From contig JAOASD010000008.1 in the NCBI GenBank assembly GCA_025210265.1, forward strand, positions 1-64,000: 64,000 bases of DNA, read 5' to 3'. This DNA is from Pelagimonas sp. (GTDB lineage: Bacteria; Pseudomonadota; Alphaproteobacteria; Rhodobacterales; Rhodobacteraceae). Under the pieces are notes generated by a model. It had not been told where the DNA came from. It was given only the letters and a program-made list of their open reading frames with translations, and did no database searches. Below are positions 8,768 to 17,329 of this stretch, in pieces. The position numbers and the translations under genes are program-made. Positions within the stretch are counted from its first letter, which is position 1. Each line of letters begins with the position of its first letter.

Positions 8768-10060
8768 ATGAAACACTTCACCAAACTGGCCGCAGCCGCG
8801 ATTGTGGCAAGTGTGACAGCCGGTGCAGCCATGGCAGAGTCGCTCTATGCGCCGAACCTTGCCTACCGGACCGGTCCGTTTGCCGCCACCGGCATCCCGC
8901 TGATGAACGGTCAGGCCGATTACATGACCATGTTGAACGCCCGCGATGGCGGCATTGGCGGCGTGGCCATTGATTTCGAAGAATGTGAAACCGGCTATTC
9001 CACCGAAAAAGGCGTGGAATGCTATGAAAAGACCAAAGGCAAGGCCATCGTGACCCAGCCCTGGTCCACCGGCATCACTCTGCAGGTTCTGCCGAAAACC
9101 AATGTGGACATGATCCCGATCCTGGCTCCGGGCTATGGGTTCAGCCCGATGATGGAAGGCACCACCTTCCAGTGGGCGTTCAACATGCCGTCGGGTTACT
9201 GGGATGGTGCGGACATGATTGTTCAGTACCTGGAAAGCCAGGGTGATCTGAAAGGCAAGAAAATCGCCTTCCTGCATCTGGACCACCCCTATGGCAAAGA
9301 GCCCCTGCCGCTGCTGCAGGCCCTGGCCGAGCAGAAGGGTTTTGAACTGCTGCCGATCCCGGTTGGTCTGAAAGAAATGCAGAACCAGTCGGCTCAGTGG
9401 CTGCAGATCCGCCGTCAGCGTCCTGACAATGTGATCATGTGGGGCTGGGGCGCGATGAACGCCGGTGCCATCACCGAAGCGGTGAAAACCAAATATCCGA
9501 TGGAAAACATGATCGGTGTCTGGTGGTCCGGCCACGATGCGGACCTGGCCATCGTCGGTGAAAAGGGCAAAGGCTATAAGTCGATTTCCTGGTCCTTCCC
9601 GAATCTGGATGCGCCGGTCATGGCTGACATCAAGAAACACGTTGTGGATGCCGGGAAATCCCAGTCCAACGAGACAGAGATGAAAGGCGTGTTCTACAGC
9701 CGTGGCATCCTGATTTCTGCGGTTCTGGCCGAAGGCATCTCTGCTGCGCAGAAAGAATATGGCGTGGCGGATATCAACGCCGAGCAGCTGCGCTGGGGTC
9801 TGGAAAACATCAACATGACCGCAGAGCGGATTTCCGAACTGGGTCTGGATGGCATGATCGCGCCCTTCGCGACCTCCTGCTCCAACCACACCGGTCATTC
9901 CGGTGGCTGGATGCTGGAATGGGACGGGTCTGCCTTTGTCAAAGTGTCTGACCACCTGCAGCCCAATGTCGAAGGCTACATGGCTCTGGCCGCTGAAAAA
10001 GCCGCCGAATATGCCGGTGCCAACGCACCCTGGCCTGTGAACGAAAACTGCGAGGGCTAA
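8768..10060 (+). CDS. Periplasmic substrate-binding protein of the Liv-type importer
   Basis: 430 residues with a classical signal peptide (MKHFTKLAAAAIVASVTAGAAMAES, cleavage after AMA near residue 22). The rest fits a type-1 periplasmic binding fold (Peripla_BP_6): TGPFAATGIPLMNGQADYM near the N-terminus, KKIAFLHLDHPYGKE in the middle and a C-terminal lobe ending in APWPVNENCEG. The GGAGGA at 8757-8762 is a strong ribosome site six bases before ATG, as expected for the most abundant component. It is longer than typical LivK (about 370) and resembles binding proteins found beside CoA ligases. It delivers the ligand to LivHM; ligand identity is unknown. Confidence 0.9.
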   Translation: MKHFTKLAAAAIVASVTAGAAMAESLYAPNLAYRTGPFAATGIPLMNGQADYMTMLNARDGGIGGVAIDFEECETGYSTEKGVECYEKTKGKAIVTQPWSTGITLQVLPKTNVDMIPILAPGYGFSPMMEGTTFQWAFNMPSGYWDGADMIVQYLESQGDLKGKKIAFLHLDHPYGKEPLPLLQALAEQKGFELLPIPVGLKEMQNQSAQWLQIRRQRPDNVIMWGWGAMNAGAITEAVKTKYPMENMIGVWWSGHDADLAIVGEKGKGYKSISWSFPNLDAPVMADIKKHVVDAGKSQSNETEMKGVFYSRGILISAVLAEGISAAQKEYGVADINAEQLRWGLENINMTAERISELGLDGMIAPFATSCSNHTGHSGGWMLEWDGSAFVKVSDHLQPNVEGYMALAAEKAAEYAGANAPWPVNENCEG

Positions 10061-10158
10061 TCGCCCTTGCCCCACCGGCGGCGTCTGTCGTCGCCGGTGG
10101 ATCCCTGCCGGTCGGGTTATGATGGCAAACAAAGCGCCCGGTCACATGCAGGAAAGCC

Positions 10159-10180
10159 GAGTATTTACGCCAAGAAGAAG
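10159..10180 (+). repeat. Dispersed GTATTT element, copy B
   Basis: Begins GAGTATTTACGCCAAG and ends AAGAAG. It lies in the 155-base spacer between the binding-protein gene and livF, about 36 bases before the livF start. It shares core and spacing with the element before livG. Confidence 0.55.
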
Positions 10181-10215
10181 ACAGGGCCTCGCGCCTTAGA
10201 TCCCGAGGAACACCA

Positions 10216-11040
10216 ATGCTGGATACGGCCAAAACCGACACGACCTTGCTGGAGGTCAACAATATCGAGGTGATCTACAATCACGTGATCCTCGTGCTGA
10301 AAGGGGTGAGCCTGACGGTCAACCAGGGCGGGATCACCGCGCTTCTGGGGGGCAACGGTGCGGGCAAGACGACCACGCTTAAGGCAATTTCCAACCTGCT
10401 GCATTCGGAACGCGGCGAAGTCACCAAGGGCAGCATCGTCTATAAGGGCGAGCGCGTGCAGGATCTGGATCCCGCCGCTCTGGTGAAAAAGGGTGTCATC
10501 CAGGTGATGGAAGGCCGCCATTGTTTCGAACACCTCACCGTCGAGGAAAACCTGCTGACCGGCGCCTATACGCGCAAGGATGGCAAGGGCGCGATCGCTG
10601 CGGATCTTGAGATGGTGTACAATTATTTCCCGCGTCTGAAAGAACGCCGCCGCAGCCAGGCGGGCTATACCTCGGGCGGGGAACAGCAGATGGTCGCCAT
10701 CGGGCGCGCGCTGATGAGCCGCCCGGAAACGATCCTGCTGGACGAACCGTCCATGGGCCTGGCGCCGCAGCTGGTGGAGCAGATCTTTGAGATCGTGAAA
10801 GCGGTGAATGAAGGCGAGGGCGTGAGCTTCCTGCTGGCCGAGCAGAACACAAACGTCGCTCTGCGCTATGCCCATTACGGCTATATTCTGGAAAACGGCC
10901 GTGTGGTGATGGACGGCCCGGCCGCCGATCTGCGCGAAAACCCGGATGTGAAGGAATTTTATCTGGGCATGTCCGATGATGGCCGCAAGAGCTTCCGCGA
11001 TGTGCGGTCCTATCGCCGCCGCAAGCGTTGGCTGGCCTAA
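10216..11040 (+). CDS. livF: Branched-chain-type ABC transporter ATP-binding protein LivF
   Basis: A 274-residue ATPase. Walker A GGNGAGKT (45-52), signature YTSGGEQQM (about 153-161), Walker B ILLDEPSMGLAP (about 175-186) and the LLAEQNTNVALRYAHYGYILENG segment characteristic of LivF. It ends with a basic tail RDVRSYRRRKRWLA that is longer than in E. coli LivF. It acts with LivG at the cytoplasmic face of the LivHM permease. A cupin gene begins 14 bases downstream, so the transcript continues. Confidence 0.93.
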   Translation: MLDTAKTDTTLLEVNNIEVIYNHVILVLKGVSLTVNQGGITALLGGNGAGKTTTLKAISNLLHSERGEVTKGSIVYKGERVQDLDPAALVKKGVIQVMEGRHCFEHLTVEENLLTGAYTRKDGKGAIAADLEMVYNYFPRLKERRRSQAGYTSGGEQQMVAIGRALMSRPETILLDEPSMGLAPQLVEQIFEIVKAVNEGEGVSFLLAEQNTNVALRYAHYGYILENGRVVMDGPAADLRENPDVKEFYLGMSDDGRKSFRDVRSYRRRKRWLA

Positions 11041-11053
11041 GCGGGGCAGGGGC

Positions 11054-11437
11054 ATGATCCGGGCGCTCTTTCTTGCGGTTTCGCTATTGGCCACGCCGCT
11101 TGCTGCGGAGGATCTGGTTCAGCGCGAGATCCTGCAGGAAAAACCGCTATCATGCAGCGCAGATCACGTGGTGATCATCTCGCGCCTGGTGCTGAAACCG
11201 GGCGGTCGGATCCCTTTGCACACGCATCCAGGGGATGAACACGGGGTGATTTCGGTCGGCGGACCGGTGATCTTGCCGAATGGCAAAGAGGTGATCTTTG
11301 CCCCCGGTACACCGGTCTTTTTCCCAGAAGGACAGGTGCATGGCGGCGTCACAAACAGCGGCGAGGCTGATTTGGAAGTGCTGACAACCCATGTGCTGCG
11401 CAAAGACGCGCCGTTCCAGACCGACGTTGAAAATTAG
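11054..11437 (+). CDS. Secreted cupin-domain protein
   Basis: 127 residues. A signal peptide (MIRALFLAVSLLATPLAAED, cleavage near residue 18) precedes a single small cupin barrel. Metal-binding motif 1 is present as PLHTHPGDEHGVISVGG and motif 2 as PEGQVHGGVTNSG, giving His ligands H-x-H and a distal His. It starts 14 bases after livF and is therefore in the same transcript as the importer. A periplasmic cupin may act on or bind the imported compound, but no enzymatic activity can be assigned. Confidence 0.8.
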   Translation: MIRALFLAVSLLATPLAAEDLVQREILQEKPLSCSADHVVIISRLVLKPGGRIPLHTHPGDEHGVISVGGPVILPNGKEVIFAPGTPVFFPEGQVHGGVTNSGEADLEVLTTHVLRKDAPFQTDVEN

Positions 11438-11539
11438 CGCGAAGCGACAGCGCCATAACCTAACAAACCGCGTGCGCTGGTGCGCGGATCGGCCCCAGCT
11501 GGGGCATAAAACGACTAGTCCCGCGGAGGGGAGACCGAG

Positions 11540-12712
11540 ATGAGCACGTTTTTTGACGCTCTTGAAACCCGCAGCCAGGACGCGCGCGAGGCGGCCCAGC
11601 TGGAGGCGCTGAATGCGGCGCTGGCCAAGAACGGGATGGATCCGGTCAGCGATCTGGCCGCGCTGGCCACGCTGCCTGTGCTGCGCAAATCCGACCTGTC
11701 GGCGCGTCAGGCAGAGCAGGCCCCCTTTGGCGGGCTGCCCGTATCGAATGCCGCACATATCTTTCAATCGCCCGGCCCGATCTATGAACCGGGTGGGGTC
11801 AGCCATGACTGGTGGCGTATGGGGCGCTTTCTGGCGGCCTGCGGTATTGGTGCCGGGGATATTGTCCAGAACTGCTTTGGCTATCACCTGACGCCTGCGG
11901 GCATGATCTTTGAGAATGGCGCGCGCGCCGTGGGGGCCGCCGTGGTGCCCGCCGGTGTTGGCCAGACCGAATTGCAGGCCCGTGCGGCCCATGACATCGG
12001 TGTCACCGCCTATGCTGGCACCCCGGATTATCTCAAGATCATCCTGGAAAAGGCCGATGAGATGGGGCTTGAGCTGAAAATCACCCGCGCCGCAGTCGGT
12101 GGTGGGGCGCTGTTCCCCAGCCTGCGCCAGTATTACGCCGATCGCGGCATCACCTGTCTGCAATGCTATGCCACCGCCGATCTGGGCAATGTGGCCTATG
12201 AAAGCGAAGCGCAGGAAGGGATGATCGTAGACGAGGGTGTGATCGTCGAGATCGTCACCCCCGGTACCGGAGATCCGGTGGCAGCGGGCGAAGTTGGCGA
12301 GGTGGTGGTGACCTCCCTCAACCCTGACTACCCGCTGATCCGCTTTGCCACCGGTGACCTGAGCGCGGTGATGGACGGGCCCAGCCCCTGCGGGCGCACT
12401 AATATGCGTATCAAGGGCTGGATGGGCCGTGCCGACCAGACGACCAAGATCAAGGGCATGTTCGTGCGCCCTGAACAGGTCGCCCAGCTGGTTGCCCGCC
12501 ATGACGAAATCGACCGTGCCCGCGTCGTGGCATCGCGCGATGGGGAAATGGATGTCATGACCGTGCGAATCGAAACCAGCGGGTCCGACACCGCCGCCTA
12601 TGAAAAAAGCGTGACCGAGCTTCTGAAACTGCGCGGCAAGGTCGAGCTGGTTAGCCCCGGCGGTCTGCCCCGCGATGGTCTGGTGATCGAGGATGCGCGT
12701 AACTACGATTAA
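11540..12712 (+). CDS. Phenylacetate-CoA ligase-like AMP-binding enzyme (PaaK family)
   Basis: 390 residues, adenylate-forming superfamily, similar in size and layout to PaaK-type CoA ligases. Visible marks: IFQSPGPIYEPGG in the position of the P-loop, which is atypical because the usual SSGTTGKP is replaced; GVTAYAGTPDYLKIILEKA; CLQCYATADLGNVAYE; and the hinge RFATGDLSAV followed by RIKGWMGRADQTTKIKGMFVRP, a strong PaaK-family signature. GGAGGGGAG lies upstream of the ATG. It closes the importer block, which is then terminated. It likely activates an aromatic or related carboxylic acid brought in by the transporter. The altered P-loop makes full ligase activity less certain. Confidence 0.85.
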   Translation: MSTFFDALETRSQDAREAAQLEALNAALAKNGMDPVSDLAALATLPVLRKSDLSARQAEQAPFGGLPVSNAAHIFQSPGPIYEPGGVSHDWWRMGRFLAACGIGAGDIVQNCFGYHLTPAGMIFENGARAVGAAVVPAGVGQTELQARAAHDIGVTAYAGTPDYLKIILEKADEMGLELKITRAAVGGGALFPSLRQYYADRGITCLQCYATADLGNVAYESEAQEGMIVDEGVIVEIVTPGTGDPVAAGEVGEVVVTSLNPDYPLIRFATGDLSAVMDGPSPCGRTNMRIKGWMGRADQTTKIKGMFVRPEQVAQLVARHDEIDRARVVASRDGEMDVMTVRIETSGSDTAAYEKSVTELLKLRGKVELVSPGGLPRDGLVIEDARNYD

Positions 12713-12732
12713 ATCTGCGCTGCTACGAAATG

Positions 12733-12786
12733 AAAAGGCTGCCCTGTGACACTGCTCTGTCACACCGGGGCAGCCTTTTTCGTTTT
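12733..12786 (+). terminator. Rho-independent terminator closing the ligase/transporter block
   Basis: AAAAGGCTGCCC...GTGAC pairs with GTCAC...GGGGCAGCCTTTT, and the stem is followed by TTTTTCGTTTT. It begins 20 bases after the PaaK-like stop codon. Confidence 0.85.
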
Positions 12787-12872
12787 AGGGGAGGCCGTGC
12801 GGGGGCTGGTTTTCCGTAGGGGGGGCAACCCACCACGCGACGTCTTTGAAAACGCGCCTGAAAACAGTCCCC

Positions 12873-12904
12873 AGAAAAGCAAAAGGCCACCCAAATGGGC
12901 GGCC
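12873..12904 (-). terminator. Rho-independent terminator after rpmJ
   Basis: Read on the minus strand, GGCCGCCC-ATTT-GGGTGGCC (one G-T pair) is followed by TTTTGCTTTTC. It lies about 37 bases beyond the rpmJ stop codon. Confidence 0.8.
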
Positions 12905-12940
12905 CTGCCGAAACCGGAAGATCCGGTATGTGCGTCGTCT

Positions 12941-13066
12941 TCAGCCCTGGCGGGCTTTGAAACGGCGCTGCGTCTTGTTGATCACGTAGACGCGGCCCTT
13001 GCGGCGCACAACGCGGCAATCGCGATGGCGCTTCTTGAGCGAGCGGAGCGAGTTTGCGACTTTCAT
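12941..13066 (-). CDS. rpmJ: Ribosomal protein L36 (bL36)
   Basis: A 41-residue protein, [18 protein letters not shown] to [11 protein letters not shown]. It is the shorter-zinc-ligand (C-minus type) L36 common in Alphaproteobacteria: a single Cys remains and the CxxC...H zinc site is absent. It is a structural component of the 50S subunit. The start at 13066 has GGAGAG upstream, which rules out the longer frame to 13138. It stands alone between a terminator and tRNA-Val, 88 bases from the tRNA; the two may share the promoter upstream of the tRNA. Confidence 0.96.
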   Translation of the reverse strand: MKVANSLRSLKKRHRDCRVVRRKGRVYVINKTQRRFKARQG

Positions 13067-13154
13067 ATAAGTCTCTCCTCTGTTCGCGGCGCGCGAGCGC
13101 CATGCGGTTGTTGCCGTGCTTTCTGGTTCGAAAACCAAAGAGCGATGAAATCCA

Positions 13155-13230
13155 TGGTGGGCGATACTGGGATTGAACCAGTGACCCCTTCGATGTCAAC
13201 GAAGTGCTCTACCGCTGAGCTAATCACCCA
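13155..13230 (-). tRNA. tRNA-Val (anticodon GAC)
   Basis: Minus strand, 76 bases including an encoded CCA. The acceptor stem TGGGTGA pairs with TCGCCCA; D arm AGCTCAGCGGTAGAGC; anticodon stem CTTCG/CGAAG around the loop TTGACAT (anticodon GAC at 13195-13197); T arm with GGTTCAATCCC. All cloverleaf arms form. Confidence 0.97.
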
Positions 13231-13335
13231 TGTTATGGCCTGCGCTGCGGTTTACGTCCTGTTTTCAGCAAGGTCCACCCTAAAAGTGAACCGATTTTGA
13301 AAACCGAACCGCGTGTCGCTGCGCCGGTGGAGGGG

Positions 13336-13364
13336 TCTATAAAAGGAGTCGAAACAGGGATCAA
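13336..13364 (-). promoter_or_regulatory. Candidate sigma-70 promoter for tRNA-Val/rpmJ
   Basis: On the minus strand, TTGATC and TATAGA are separated by 17 bases. The -10 lies about 105 bases upstream of the tRNA. It is the best promoter match in this spacer; the assignment is by position. Confidence 0.45.
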
Positions 13365-13417
13365 GGGCTTTTGGCAAACAAAGAATCCGCGCTATGATTT
13401 TATTCAAAGGAGCGCCC

Positions 13418-14281
13418 ATGCCGAACCCTGCTTTTGATCTGTTTTTGCCAAAGGTGACATCCTCTTGTGTGGTGTTTGCCTCGCCCCATTCCGGGCGGGA
13501 CTATGCGGCGGATTTTTTGGCGGGGACGCTGTTGGATGATCATATGATCCGCAGTTCCGAAGATGCCTTTGTGGACCGTCTGTATGAAACAGTGCCGGAT
13601 CAGGGGGCGCCGCTGCTATGTGCCCGCGCGCCGCGCGCCTATGTGGATCTGAACCGCGCGCATGATGAACTGGACCCGGCTTTGATCGAAGGTGTGCGCC
13701 GGGGCGGGCACAATCCGCGCGTCGCCAGCGGGCTGGGGGTGATTCCCCGCGTCGTGGCGCATGGCCGGGCGATCTATCGCGGCAAGATGCCCCGTGCCGA
13801 GGCCGAGTCGCGGCTGGAGCAGGTCTGGCAGCCCTACCACCACCAGCTGGAGACCCTGCTGGATCAGGCGCATCGCCAGTTCGGTCAGGCGATTCTGGTG
13901 GATTGCCATTCGATGCCCCGCGAAGCGGTGGAAAGCGCGCTCAAACCCGGCGGGCTCCGCCCTGAAATCGTTCTGGGGGATCGGTTCGGGGCCTCGGCTG
14001 CGCGCCATATTGTGGATGGGATTGAACAGGCCTTTAGTGCTGCGGGGTTTCAGGTGGCGCGCAACGCGCCTTTTGCCGGGGCCTATACGACCCAGCATTA
14101 CGGGCGGCCTTCGAAAAACCAGCACGCCATCCAGATCGAAATCGACCGGTCGATTTACATGGATGAGAGCGCGATTCGCCCGCATTCAGGGTTTGAGGAC
14201 ATCCAGCAGCGTCTGCGCCAGGTGATTGCCCGGATCGCAGATCTGGGCCGCCCCGCCGATCAGCCGCTGGCCGCAGAATAA
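13418..14281 (+). CDS. N-formylglutamate amidohydrolase
   Basis: 287 residues from ATG 13418 (MPNPAFDLF), chosen because AAAGGAG lies five bases upstream; a longer start at 13394 lacks one. Family marks: VVFASPHSGRDYAADF near the N-terminus, DAFVDRLYETVPDQGAPLLCARAPRAYVDLNRAHDELDP, and VDCHSMPREA with a conserved metal-ligand pair; the end carries TTQHYGRPSKNQHAIQIEIDRSIYMDE. The enzyme hydrolyses N-formyl-L-glutamate to formate and glutamate, the last step of one histidine-degradation route. No other hut gene is in the window, so its role here may be more general. It stands alone and converges with lpxK, with four bases between the two stop codons. Confidence 0.88.
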   Translation: MPNPAFDLFLPKVTSSCVVFASPHSGRDYAADFLAGTLLDDHMIRSSEDAFVDRLYETVPDQGAPLLCARAPRAYVDLNRAHDELDPALIEGVRRGGHNPRVASGLGVIPRVVAHGRAIYRGKMPRAEAESRLEQVWQPYHHQLETLLDQAHRQFGQAILVDCHSMPREAVESALKPGGLRPEIVLGDRFGASAARHIVDGIEQAFSAAGFQVARNAPFAGAYTTQHYGRPSKNQHAIQIEIDRSIYMDESAIRPHSGFEDIQQRLRQVIARIADLGRPADQPLAAE

Positions 14282-14284
14282 AGG

Positions 14285-15274
14285 TTACAGAATCCGGTCC
14301 AGCGCCGCCTGCAACGGGCCGTCATCGGTGATCTGCAGGCGCACAGGCAGGGTCAGAACCTTTTGCCGGAAACTGGCAGGCAGGCGCACTGCATCCTTTT
14401 CCGTTGTCACCAGCTGCGCCCCGATCAGGGCGGCTTCTTTTTCCAGACGGGTCATCAGAGCCGGTGTCAGGGGCTGGTGGTCCTCCAGGGCTTCGCCGCG
14501 TTTCACATCGGCCCCTAGGCTGCGCAGCGTGGCAAAGAATTTTTCCGGGTGGCCAATCCCGGCAAAGGCCAGCGCGGGCAGGCCGTCCCAGTCCATCCCG
14601 GTTTGCAGCGGCATCAGCGCGCCGCGCAGGCGGGGCAGGGGGATCTGTGCGCGCCATTGCGCCTCAAACCTCTCCTGCGCCGGGTCTGGCCCGATGGACA
14701 GCAGCAGGTCGCCCCGTGCCAGCCCAGTCGGGACCGGTTCACGCAGCGGCCCGGCAGGCAGGCAGCGCCCATTGCCAAAGCCCGCCACGGCGTCGACCAC
14801 CAGCAGGGACAGATCTTTGGGCAGGCCGGGATTCTGGAACCCATCATCGAGGATCAGAAGATCTGCCCCGGCTTCTTGGGCAGCACGTGCCCCAGCGGCG
14901 CGATCCTTGGCCACCCAGGTCGGAGTAAAGGCGGCAATCAGCAGGGGTTCGTCCCCGGTGTCCTCGGCGCTGTGGCGGCGCGGGTCGACCTGCAGCGGGC
15001 CGGTTTCACGCCCGCCATAGCCCCGGCTGATCACATGCGGAGTCAGCCCGCGCGCCTGCAGCAACTGCACCAGCGCGATCACAGTCGGGGTTTTGCCGGT
15101 GCCGCCTGCGTTGATATTGCCCACACAGATCACCGGAATATCCGGGCGGAAATCCGCTGCGCGCGCCACACGCTTTGCTGTCGCGCGGGCCGTCAGCGCC
15201 GCCAAGGGTGCCAGCAGCCGGGCGCGCAGATCCGGTGTGTCGGGCGGGGTGAACCAGAAACGCGGTGGTCGCAT
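14285..15274 (-). CDS. lpxK: Tetraacyldisaccharide 4'-kinase
   Basis: 329 residues. The lipid A kinase P-loop [12 protein letters not shown] is at about 51-62, followed by [15 protein letters not shown] and [27 protein letters not shown], all hallmark LpxK segments; an N-terminal hydrophobic stretch anchors it to the inner membrane. It phosphorylates the 4' position of the lipid A disaccharide. ATG at 15274 overlaps the TGA of waaA by one base (TGATG), with GGAG upstream inside waaA, so translation is coupled. Together with waaA it forms a lipid A/KDO pair. Confidence 0.95.
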   Translation of the reverse strand: MRPPRFWFTPPDTPDLRARLLAPLAALTARATAKRVARAADFRPDIPVICVGNINAGGTGKTPTVIALVQLLQARGLTPHVISRGYGGRETGPLQVDPRRHSAEDTGDEPLLIAAFTPTWVAKDRAAGARAAQEAGADLLILDDGFQNPGLPKDLSLLVVDAVAGFGNGRCLPAGPLREPVPTGLARGDLLLSIGPDPAQERFEAQWRAQIPLPRLRGALMPLQTGMDWDGLPALAFAGIGHPEKFFATLRSLGADVKRGEALEDHQPLTPALMTRLEKEAALIGAQLVTTEKDAVRLPASFRQKVLTLPVRLQITDDGPLQAALDRIL

Positions 15275-16521
15275 CACGGGGTCTCCTGTGGGGGTGGGGG
15301 CGCAAAGCGGGCGCTGCGGCTTTCCTCCGCATCAAGGCGGTCGATCACCGTGGCAATCAGCCGATCCACCAGCTCTGCCCCCGAGGAAATCACATCCCAG
15401 CCCGCAAGCGCCATGCTGGCCGACAGGTCCGGGGCGATCAATGTCTGCACCGCCCCTGCCAGCGAATCCGAGTCGCGCACGATTCGCGCCGCGCCCGCAT
15501 CCACCAGCCTGCCATAGGCGGGCAGATGCCGCCCGACATTGGGGCCATACAGGATTGCAGTGCCCTGGGCCGCGGCCTCATACGGGTCGATCCCGCCGCG
15601 CCCGCTGACCAGCGAGCCACCCAGAAAGCTGAGCGGAGCGATCTGGTACCACAGGGGCAGTTCATCCGGGGTTTCGGTCAGCAAAACCTGAGTGTTCTCA
15701 TCCGGCATCTCGCCATCATCCCAATGGCAGATCCGCATCTGTTCGGCCTCGGCGCTGCGCAGGATGCGGGCGTGATCGTCCGGTTGGTTGGGCACAACGA
15801 CCAGCAACAGGCGATGGGCCAGCCGGATGGCGCGGCGATGGGCGCGCAGCACGTCGCCTGCCTCTGGTCCGCTGATTCGCGCGGCAAGCCAGACGGGGCG
15901 CCCGGCAAGGCTGGTCATGACTTCGGTTTGCAGATCCTCTGAGGTGGGATCGGGCAGGGCCGTGTCGATCAGGGGGCCTCCGGGGCGCAGCCGTTCGGAC
16001 GGGATGCCATGGCGGCGCAGATCGCGTTTCAACGGTTCACTGGTCAGGTGGATCTGGTCGAACAGGGCCAGCGTGGCCTGGCTGGGATCGGGCAACCAGC
16101 GCGGCGCGGGGCTGTGCCAGAGGCGCTCATCGGTCTGCAACGCGACCATCAGGCTGCCTGTGGCGCGGGTCGCGGCCAGCAGGGCCGGTCGCAACTCGGC
16201 CCCCGCCCACAAGCAGGCCGAGGGCGCGTGCTCCTGCAAAAAACTGTCCACATCCGGGCCGTTTTCCTGCGGCAGGCGCAGGCTGCGCAGCTCGGCGGTG
16301 TCGGGCACGGCCCCTGTGCCCAGCAGGGTCAGTTCAGGGCGCAGCAGTTTCAGCCGACAGCCCAGGCAGGCCAGCGCCCGCCCGGTTTCAGGACGGTCCG
16401 CATGGAGCCAGATCAGCGGAGGCCGATCGTTTGGCCTGGGATGCGCGGCCTGACCCGCAACCATGCTGCGCGCATTTGCAAAGGTCAGATAGGCCTGCAG
16501 GCTGAGCGTGCGTGTCACCAC
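15274..16521 (-). CDS. waaA: 3-deoxy-D-manno-octulosonic acid (KDO) transferase
   Basis: 415 residues, a GT30-type glycosyltransferase acting at the cytoplasmic face of the inner membrane; it adds KDO to lipid IVA. Marks: the N-terminal domain with [14 protein letters not shown], the donor-domain segment [15 protein letters not shown], and [32 protein letters not shown], the most conserved part of the family (normally GGSLV..GG.N..EPA). The N-terminal half is more diverged than in E. coli WaaA. It is preceded by the cysQ-like gene with a 34-base gap and overlaps lpxK. Confidence 0.9.
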   Translation of the reverse strand: MVTRTLSLQAYLTFANARSMVAGQAAHPRPNDRPPLIWLHADRPETGRALACLGCRLKLLRPELTLLGTGAVPDTAELRSLRLPQENGPDVDSFLQEHAPSACLWAGAELRPALLAATRATGSLMVALQTDERLWHSPAPRWLPDPSQATLALFDQIHLTSEPLKRDLRRHGIPSERLRPGGPLIDTALPDPTSEDLQTEVMTSLAGRPVWLAARISGPEAGDVLRAHRRAIRLAHRLLLVVVPNQPDDHARILRSAEAEQMRICHWDDGEMPDENTQVLLTETPDELPLWYQIAPLSFLGGSLVSGRGGIDPYEAAAQGTAILYGPNVGRHLPAYGRLVDAGAARIVRDSDSLAGAVQTLIAPDLSASMALAGWDVISSGAELVDRLIATVIDRLDAEESRSARFAPPPPQETP

Positions 16522-16555
16522 GGGCGGGCCTCATGCGCCGGCTGGCCGGTCAGGG

Positions 16556-17329
16556 TCATGTCAGGCGCTCCAGCAGGGCAGCATGAAGCGGCGCATTGGC
16601 GGCCAGCACCCCGTTGCTTTGCGGGGTTGGGTTGTTAAAGCGCAGCGCGCCGCCCTGGCGGTCTGTCACCTTGGCCCCGGCCTCTTCCAGCAGCAGGCTG
16701 CCTGCCGCAATGTCCCATTCCCAGCTGGGACGCAGGGTCAGCATCGCGTCATAGCGGCCCTCGGCCACCAGAGACAGGCGATAGGCCAGGGATGGCCTGT
16801 GCACGCGGGTCACATCCGGCAGGCCGCCGGGCCAATGGCGCGGTTCCAGCGCGGGGCGGGCGGCGAGGATCTCGGCCCCGCTCAGATCGCTGCGCGCACC
16901 TGCACGGATTGGTGCGCCATTCAGGGTGGCGCCTGCGCCGCGCTGCGCGGCATACATCCGATCCAGCATGGGCAGGTAGACCACCGCTGCCGTGACCTGG
17001 CCATCCTGCACCACGGCCAGCGCATGGGCCCAGCTGCGCGCGCCTTCGATAAAACTGCGCGTGCCGTCGATCGGGTCGATGATGAACACGGTGTCATGGT
17101 CCAGCCGGACACCGGGATCGGCGCTTTCCTCGGACAGCCAGCCATAGCCGGGGCGGGCAGCGCGCAGCTGATCCTCCAGCAACTCATTCACCGCCAGATC
17201 AGCAGCGGTGACAGGGCCAGCGCCATCATCCTTTTCGCGGATCTGCAGATCGCCCCCCTGATGCGCCTGCGCGACCTTGCCTGCGGCGCGGGCGGCGGTG
17301 ATCAGCAGGTCAAGGTCACTCTCCGGCAA
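16556..17329 (-). CDS. cysQ: Inositol-phosphatase-family protein, CysQ-like
   Basis: 257 residues of the FIG/inositol monophosphatase superfamily. Metal-binding motifs: GWLSEESAD (E-E pair), DPIDGTRSFIEG, and the third Asp in WEWDIAAG near residue 215. In this lineage the protein is normally called 3'(2'),5'-bisphosphate nucleotidase, which removes pAp from sulfur assimilation; an inositol-phosphatase activity cannot be excluded. It overlaps the pmbA-like gene upstream by 14 bases and precedes waaA by 34, so all are in one transcript. Confidence 0.8.
   Translation of the reverse strand: MPESDLDLLITAARAAGKVAQAHQGGDLQIREKDDGAGPVTAADLAVNELLEDQLRAARPGYGWLSEESADPGVRLDHDTVFIIDPIDGTRSFIEGARSWAHALAVVQDGQVTAAVVYLPMLDRMYAAQRGAGATLNGAPIRAGARSDLSGAEILAARPALEPRHWPGGLPDVTRVHRPSLAYRLSLVAEGRYDAMLTLRPSWEWDIAAGSLLLEEAGAKVTDRQGGALRFNNPTPQSNGVLAANAPLHAALLERLT

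Noticed and set aside
8768-10060. Calling the importer a true leucine/isoleucine/valine system
   Set aside because: Its binding protein is longer than LivK and the operon carries two CoA ligases, so the cargo is more likely an acid.
11492-11505. Palindrome GCCCCAGCTGGGGC before the PaaK-like gene as a terminator
   Set aside because: Followed only by ATAAAA, with no T-tract on the plus strand; may be chance in GC-rich DNA.
13155-13230. tRNA-Val as a possible integration site for a mobile element
   Set aside because: No integrase, no repeated tRNA 3' end and no foreign-looking genes beside it in the window.
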